A stretch of 64,000 nucleotides of DNA from positions 39,046,370 to 39,110,369 of the forward strand of contig NC_065923.1 of the NCBI RefSeq assembly GCF_024586455.1, read 5' to 3'. Position numbers and translations under genes: made by a program. This stretch comes from Bactrocera neohumeralis (taxonomy: Eukaryota > Arthropoda > Insecta > Diptera > Tephritidae). A model generated the notes under the pieces. The model did not search any database and was not told the DNA's origin. It saw nothing but the letters and a program-made list of their open reading frames with translations. This document shows positions 57,231-64,000 of this stretch, piece after piece (within the stretch, counting starts at the first letter, position 1; each line of letters opens with the position of its first letter).

Positions 57231-59834
57231 TTGGCAGTGCATAGTTTTTAGTTTAAGTGCAAGTCAAACGCATGGCAATCAAGATATGCTATTGTCCTTC
57301 CTTTCAATTGTCACTGTCATATCACAAAGCCAGCCACACACACGCACGCACAAACAAAAACGAACATCCTTTGAGTACTGATATTGCAACAATAACAATT
57401 GTCAGCACAAACAAAGGCAAGGCGCTGCCAGCAGCCCATATCACCGTACTCCAAACATACTCACAGAGGTATACATGTGTAGCTAGATATATATGTATGT
57501 GTGTGTATGTTGGCTTCCTGTTAGTGGAAGGCTTAAAATTGAATAGCTTACTTTCGTGGTGGTAATACATACATATGTATGTACGTGTTCATATCCACGA
57601 ATAAAATCGCCATTCTTGTTGCATACAATCCACACCGCTGACTTGGCCTTTGTTAGCAACAATAGAGGCAGATCGCACGCGAATAGCACTACATGCAACG
57701 TGATTATTATCACCAACAGCAGGTTGTTGCATGCACCAATTGTGCCTGTGTCAGGTGTCACACGCATTCAAGTGCACTCGAGCCTGTAATTGAGAAGCCA
57801 GCAAAAATGTTGAAGTGTCCGGAATGCAACGAAATTCGCTACAAAAAACTTAAGCGCGGCACATGACACATCGTAAATATATATATATATATGTATGTAC
57901 ATACATATGTATGCATATGCATATATGCGGTAGCGCACAAAAAATAAGTCAACACTCAAAATTATTTATTGAGTGCCCACGAGTCGAAATATTCAAATAA
58001 ATAACTTTTAATTGGCTGGCATGCATCAAAAATGCGTAAATACTTTGACTAGCGCACTTGCAACGTAACTGTACTTGAAAAGCTTATTTGATTGCATGTA
58101 AAAATACCGTTAATATTTTTTTTTTTAACTTTTTCGCTTTGCTTTGGAGCTCCTTTGCTGTTATCAAGCGCTTTGTTGCATAAAATCAGCGCTAAGCTCG
58201 GTGTTCAGCACACAGATTAGTATACTTTTAAACCACAAAGGCACTAAAAAAATCACTTCTACCCTCGAACACACTCACTTACACTAATCTATGCAGTCGT
58301 CTGCTAAAGAGAGAAAGGAGAGAAAGGATTTGTCTTACCTATTTATAATTCTCGTTAACTTTTACTTTGTTCGCATTTGTTAAAGTCAACGTTTCTGGCA
58401 TCTCCTTCGCCTGATTCGTATGCATAATTAATTGTCTGCATATTTTGTTACCTACTCTCCCTCCTGCTCCTTCACCTACTACCTACTACTACTGCTGCCA
58501 TGACAAAACTTTTTTTTCTCCTTGAAATCTCTCTCATCTCTGCTATTACCTTTTACGTTACCGTTGTTTGGCTGGTTGCTTAGTTCCTGCGTAAGCATCA
58601 TTGTGGTTGTCAAAGGGCGTTTTCTATAATTAAATTAGGATAGGTTTTTTGCTGCCTAAACTTCACGCAAACATATTTACGTTTCTAATTACTGGTTTCC
58701 ACTTTTTCTGTCAACTGTAGTGAGAGATATCTATCTATGATTTTTACACCAAAAAAAAGAGTAAAGAGAATTTACTGTTTTCAAATTTTCAAAGCCAAAA
58801 CAATAAAGTGTATGTTTTTGTTTCGTGAAAATCTTCCAAAGTTCTTTACTCAAATTAGTTGAGATTTAAAAAAGTGGATTCGCAGTCGTAAATTTACCCT
58901 CTTAGACTGAGATGAACGGCTGGACATAACATAATCCAATAGAAGTCACTGCTTGTGGATGATAATATAAGTTTGTCAATTACCCATATTATTACTGGAA
59001 GTGGGTTTACTCTTTCTCCAATTAATGTTTATTGTTAAAAAACGAAATCCAGTTAATGCTCTCAAATAGCTTATTTTAGTATGAAGCTTATAGCCCACCC
59101 AAATAGAAGAAATCGTACTTTTGTACGTTTGCCGATTCTAAAAAATTCCAAATTGCTTGTTACAAAACCTTTAGACAGCTTCCTTTGACCTCCACTTGAT
59201 AGGGTGTGACCAATGAAATGAATTTGAAAACTCGAAAAAATTTTATCTAACTTCTCACATATTAAATTCACCGCCGAAAAACTGGTCGATCCAACACCGG
59301 CATGTCCTCATTCCTTTCGGTTAGAGCCCCTTTCTGATAACCATCAAATTTTTGCGCTGCCGTTCATACATAAGTACATTTAACTACTAATACAAAAATG
59401 AACCAGACTTTATGCTACAATTTCGAAGTTTATTCGTTACTTTAAACCGAACCAACGATAAAAATTTAATTTTAAAATTCATAGAACATCGTGTTTTGTT
59501 TTGTACTTCACCAGAGATTTCATTCATTCTAAAAATTCGGGTGCTTAAGTGATTTATCCTGAGCGAATTTTGATATTGTACCAAAAGTGGTTTAGGTGAT
59601 TTGCACAATAAACCTCTTAGAGGGTGGGGCCACACCCATTAAAAAAAGTACAGCCAAATGGTGTGATTGTGCCAAATTACAGTTTTATAACTGAACTTAG
59701 AGCTCTGTTATGGCATTATATAGGACGAGAGATTAGATAAGGGTCTTGAAACAAATAAAAGATTCCCAACATTTTTAAACAAAAACACAGAAACTTAAAA
59801 TTTGATGTTTAATGTTTATTATCATTCGAAAGAG
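57231..59834. other. Intronic non-coding stretch
   Basis: Several microsatellite patches (57335 cacacacgcacgc, 57490 and 57570 tgtatgtgtg, 57876 tatatatata). No gene or transposon fragment recognised. Confidence 0.5.
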
Positions 59835-60430
59835 CATTCATTTTTTTAAGATTGTCTTTTAAGATATTGGCCGCAGCTACGTCTCAGATGGTCCATCCGT
59901 TGAGCCCACTTTTCGATAACTTGTTCTAGCGAAACGCGTAATGCTTTGCTCCAAAGCATGAATCGATACGGGATTGTCCCTGCATAGACTTTAGGCTGCT
60001 CTTCAGGTTGCTCTTCGTCTCAAATGCGACAGTTTTGCTTGTTTACATACCCATTGAGCCAGAAATGGGCCTCATAGCTGAACAAAATTTGGCTCGACAA
60101 CGTCTCATCATCATGGAACTGTTCAAGAGCTCATAGAGCAAAGCGATGTCACTTGTGATGGTCAAAAGATTTCAGTTATTGCACAAACTATATTTTGTAC
60201 GCTTTTAATTTAAGATCTCGACGTAAACTGCATCAAGACGTTCAATATATCACTCTCAGCTACGGCTGATATTTTTCTTTACTGCGTGCTGGACGGGTGA
60301 TGGTGTTACGAATAGTACGCTCAGTCGCTCAGTAGGCCGATTATGTTGACCATAAGTTGACCCTAAGTTGAGCGAGGTGCGCGAAACACATTCTTTACAG
60401 AACGTGAATTTTCGTAATAAATTTAACGAT
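59835..60430 (-). pseudogene. Second copy of the 24544-type mariner/Tc1 relic, more degraded
   Basis: On the + strand 'ggccgcagctacgtctcaga' 'tggtccatccgttgag' and 'caaatgcgaca' 'gttttgcttgtttacatac' match 24663-24700 and 25055-25085. The minus strand yields EAHFWLNGYVNKQNCRI-like and QLRRSRG-like stretches with stops. The region between these two parts is deleted. The terminal repeat motif gggtgatcca was not found at either end. Confidence 0.75.
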
Positions 60431-60479
60431 TTGTAAAGAGTGTTCAGGCGAAAGCACATCAAAATTCCCTTCATACGGT

Positions 60480-61110
60480 ACAGACAGAATTTGAAGTCTA
60501 GGTTACCCTCAACAAAAATATCATCCCGGATGCGGTCGTAAGTTACCAGATCGTTATGTCTATTCCCAATGGTCTTCCCCCTACTCCTAATCCTTTCGCT
60601 AAAAGCCTCTTGCTCGTGTGATATGCCTCCCTTTCCATATTATCATCGGAAATCCAGTCATAACACAGCAGCATTGACACACTCAAACCTCTTCTTAGCC
60701 TGAATGCTGTCAGCACGCTGTGTGACAAGAGAGGGTGCGCTTAATATGCGCCTCCGTTGATACGGTGCGACGTACTGGCAAACATGCAAACATCATGCAA
60801 CGTTGCACAGAGAGGTGTTTTCAATAACCCGAGGTTTCTTTGGTAGTTCCTACCATATTGCGGCTCCATAAGTGGCAAAATACCACAAATAACCCACGAT
60901 ATAAAGTGCGAGTAGCTTGCGTCCGAAGCTCCAATTAATCTGCAAAATACGTCGTACTTTGCATATGATTGCCTCCTTCGCTTCTGTCTGAGATTGACAG
61001 TCGTTCTTTCACATTCACCAAGTGAATTCGTTAACTCATTAGTGGATAAACCCTAAGTATTTGACTTGCGTCACCTGGACAATTGTCCTAAGAATCGGTG
61101 ACATGCTGAC
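60480..61110 (-). pseudogene. R1/LOA-like LINE relic, region after the RT palm
   Basis: Minus strand from 61110: VQVTQVKYLGFIH, KEAIICKVRRILQINWSFGR then KLLALYIVGYLWYFATYGAA, IW and PKKPRVIENTSLC, then SIQAKKRFECV. This is the thumb region YxxxxxAxxxYGAxxW...TPRVI seen in R1/LOA-type elements. The clade assignment is tentative; multiple stops. Confidence 0.65.
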
Positions 61111-62968
61111 CTTACGTAGCATTGCCACCGTGTTTTTTATTGATATGTCAAATGCCACACCTAACGCCAAGAATAATAATAAAATAATATAATGTTATGA
61201 AACCTTGGCAGTATTCCAGATAAAGTTAGTATTCTAAGGTAAGGATTGAGATTTTCTGTTTGAGGTTATGCCAAAAAATTGTTGGTCAATTGAATCCATA
61301 TTGAACTCTTTAAACTGGTAACATATACATACATATATATCCATACAATTTCAGATAACATATATTCTCTCATTAAAAATTACGAGATTTTAAAGCTTTA
61401 TGGCATGTCTAGATGTACAAATGTATGTTAGTATGTAAGTATGCTAAACTCTACGTGTAAAATCCAACAATGCCAAGTGTAGAATATAATCGCCTTTGGC
61501 TGCGAACAATTTGTGCTCATTAAGGCTTAAATGAAAAGATGATGAGACGTCTAGCAGTTCAACGAGAGTTCATTATGCGGCCAGATAAAACGATATTTTC
61601 GGTTTATTGCAAACTTTGCAAAATTCAAATTTCCAATTTTCTATTTGATTATCCATTTTCTCTTTATTCCACTTACTCATTGCTTGGGCTACAAAATCAT
61701 TCAGCTGTCTGTGGACTTTGAAGCGGCCGCAATGCGAATGTTTTTTGCGTTGCTGTGAACTTTTTGTGTTTTGCATGGCATTGCTTCATTTTTGCATACT
61801 TTGCTGTGTCTAACAGGTCAAAAAGTTGTTATTGACCGTCCATCTGAAGTTATGCAAGGTCCTTAGCATAACCATCAATCGGCTTTACTGTGTGCAAATC
61901 AATATCCTGTCTGCCTTAATTTACTTTGCGAATATCTCCTATACTTTTTTGTGATATTACATACACATATGCAAAGTAGATTTGAAGCTAAAAATAGAAC
62001 GTTCTAAATGCGTGTGTGTGTGTACACCTGTCGGTTATGTGCGGTTGGTCAGTTCTTTGTGGGAGTAGCTGGCTATTTCCTTTTTGGTAGTCTAGCCGGA
62101 AATATGGAGAAATATGGAGTTTCCTTGGCTTTTTAATCTAGCTTCTTCTTTTGTTCGCAGAAAGAGCAAAATAGCAAGAAGAATATTGTTTTTTTTGTTG
62201 TACAAAATCACTTTATTTTTCAACTGCTTTGTTTTCTTGTTGAAATTTAAATATGGATAGATTATGATGATGATTTTATGTTTGAGATTTTTTGTCTTAA
62301 ATTATTCACTAAATTTTTGTACCTCTGACAGTAATACCAACCTAGAAGAAAAATATTTCGATGAATAGATTTTCGGTGGAAATTCAAATTAAATAGGTTT
62401 ACTGTTCTTTGCCCACAGTAGTATGTATGCATATGTATTGTCTCATTTTTGCTATTTTTAAAATTTGTCGGTTACTCATACGCCGCGTTGTACTCATATA
62501 AAATAAGCAAATTTATACATATACCTACATATCTATATTTTTACATGAATGCACGTATTGTTAGGTCAGGTCAGGCATCGCTATTGTAATGCTGGACTTT
62601 AAATTGAGTCCAAAGCGCACGCTTGCTTATCTTTTGATAGTTTAATACTTGTACCATGCAACCTCTCAACGCTCAGTTATTCCAGTTGTCAACTGGTTGA
62701 GCTTTTCATTTCATGAGCGATGTGTAGCACACATTGAGTTTTTGACTTCTGTGAATTTTTTGTTTTTTTATTTTTGCTGTGTCTGTTAATTTTTAATCTT
62801 GAATTGTGTGGCTTAGATAGTTTTAAAGTTGACTCTGTCGTTGAGCTCCCCACTCAAATGAAAGCCATCACAACTTTACCCATACATACATTTTATATAC
62901 AATTTTAAAAAAATATATTTATTTATACATACATATGTGTATTTACATATCCTTCTATCTCTTTCTAG
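61111..62968. other. Intron remainder before exon 5
   Basis: AT-rich, with short acatacatatat patches at about 61322 and 62880-62935; no other feature. Confidence 0.5.
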
Positions 62969-63181
62969 ATGTTCTGCTCGGTAGCACTGAATACTCGACA
63001 TCGCTGGACATGTGGGGTGTCGGTTGTATATTCGTGGAAATGGTCACTGGCATGCCAACATTCCCCGGCATACGTGATACATATGATCAACTGGATAAAA
63101 TATTTAAATTGCTCGGCACACCCACCGAGGAGACGTGGCCGGGTGTGACACATTTTCCTGGTTATAAACCGCATAAGTTAG
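62969..63181 (+). CDS. Eip63E: Eip63E exon: middle of the kinase C-lobe
   Basis: Acceptor atctctttctag, donor gtaagttg. It encodes DVLLGSTEYSTSLDMWGVGC, IFVEMVTGMPTFPGIRDTYD and QLDKIFKLLGTPTEETWPG, ending FPGYKPHKL plus the first base of a Gly codon. DMWGVG is the conserved subdomain IX motif whose Asp orders the catalytic loop, and LGTPTEETWPG is the typical CDK subdomain X region. The open frame continues past the donor into intron sequence, but the conserved match stops at the splice site. The remaining C-lobe exons lie beyond the window. Confidence 0.95.
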
Positions 63182-64000
63182 GTAAGTTGATGATAGAAAA
63201 AATGGAAAATATATACATAGCACATTGTGAGAAGTTGTTGCGCAACAAAGTTCTACGTTATTGTTTTATATTCTAATAGAGCTCAGATAATGCGGCCCGT
63301 AGTTTTTTGTAGCTAGGTATATTTAATGATAATGTTCGGTATATACATAGCTATAATAGACACACATTTTCACATGCAGCTTTAAAAGGACTGAAATTAA
63401 TAAAAAAAATTGAAAAGATTCGAAAAGTATTTGTACTTTCAATCAAGTCGGTTTCGATCAATATAGGTTTTACAATAGTTTTCAGTTTTCCTATAATTTT
63501 TACTTCAAGCTCCTTAATGTAGCCGTTAATAGCAGATTTTTGTGCATTCCAGGCTTTGTCAATTCATAAGATTCGATATCATGAGTCTCCTGGGACTAAA
63601 GAGAATAGCATTCAGTCCGTGGAACTATGATCCTTATCTCAGAACAATGCTGGATATAATTTATTCTGAATAAATAGTTTGGTTCGCTGCTCCTCTTGGG
63701 AGCTCTTAGGATCCAGCTTCAATAGTAATACTCTTTCAAAATGAAAACAGAGGACTCTAATCCGACATTGGATTCTTTTGGATGTAAGCTGTTAAAAATA
63801 GTAATGATTTTTTTTCCTTTCGATAGCTTCACAAAAATTATGTTAGCCTTATTCTAAGGCTTACCGATCTAAACGGGGTTCGATCTCCGAAATAATAGTC
63901 CTTGGCCGGATAAAATATGGGTCAATTCCGTTAACGTAGAATCGGCTGTTGTGCGTACATTGTACATTTTACTAGGTTGCGTGAGATCGTAGAGCTGATC
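63182..64000. other. Start of the intron after exon 5; nothing recognised
   Basis: No exon with matching phase and kinase similarity was found in this stretch. Confidence 0.5.

Larger units (their letters stand above)
38894..63181 (+). other. Eip63E: Eip63E / CDK14-like PFTAIRE cyclin-dependent kinase gene, partial (five visible exons)
   Basis: Gene-level entry: join(38894-39099, 41848-41939, 53725-53899, 53969-54230, 62969-63181), 948 bases and 315 complete codons. All introns have GT-AG ends, and the phases fit at each junction: codon boundary after exon 1, split codons (aa|t, g|at) after exons 2 and 4, and codon boundary after exon 3. The product carries the family signature PFTAIRE, plus GEGSYATVYKG, VALK, HRDVKPQN and DFGLARAKS. 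In flies Eip63E is an ecdysone-inducible CDK; family knowledge says these kinases are activated by the membrane-tethered cyclin Y and act in morphogenesis and Wnt/LRP6-type signalling. Introns are 2748, 11785, 69 and 8738 bases, and all but the 69-base one carry transposon relics. The first coding exon and the last part of the kinase domain are not visible. Identity is seen directly from motifs; function is from the family. Confidence 0.95.

Noticed and set aside
63870..63900. 'ggttcgatctcc' resembling a tRNA B box
   Set aside because: No matching A box, acceptor stem or cloverleaf could be formed around it.

Overview
This window is insect nuclear DNA: AT-rich, no operons, spliced genes with long introns, and a very heavy load of decayed transposons. 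The repeat set points to a tephritid fruit fly (Bactrocera/Zeugodacus/Ceratitis-like) or a close dipteran relative. It includes a common minus-strand non-LTR element, a 'cttcggtgcaac...' dispersed repeat, many mariner fossils and TTAA-flanked MITEs. That organism assignment is inference from family recognition, not a database result.

The one well-supported host gene is on the + strand: the fly orthologue of Eip63E / CDK14, the PFTAIRE cyclin-dependent kinase. Five coding exons are visible at 38894-39099, 41848-41939, 53725-53899, 53969-54230 and 62969-63181. Splice sites and codon phases match at every junction, giving 315 complete codons. They run from an N-terminal tail through the glycine loop, catalytic lysine, PFTAIRE helix, HRD, DFG, activation loop and the start of the C-lobe. 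The rest of the C-lobe lies beyond the right edge. The start codon and first exon were not found; they lie in the left part of the window or outside it. A 39-base candidate micro-exon at 15979-16017 has good splice signals and a compatible phase.

Region by region: 1-38893 is upstream or intronic DNA containing at least a dozen mariner-family fossils, a gypsy gag/protease relic, a Jockey-like LINE fragment, several miniature inverted-repeat elements, a 1.57-kb inverted-repeat structure and LINE 3' ends with a 62-bp tandem array. 38894-42000 holds the first two visible exons, with a Tc1-like fossil in the intron between them. 42000-53724 is an intron with LINE relics and two mariner-type relics. 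53725-54230 holds two exons separated by a 69-bp intron. 54231-62968 is an intron with a large LINE relic, a dispersed repeat, a mariner relic and an R1/LOA-like LINE relic. 63182-64000 is intron.

No intact transposase or reverse transcriptase was found; every copy seen has stops, frameshifts or internal deletions. No tRNA, rRNA, CRISPR array or viral gene was recognised. No clearly new biological system is evident. The items most worth checking are the candidate micro-exon, the inverted-repeat structure at 6934-8503, the nested TTAA-MITEs at 36.6-37.9 kb and an unidentified exon-like ORF at 32181-32393.
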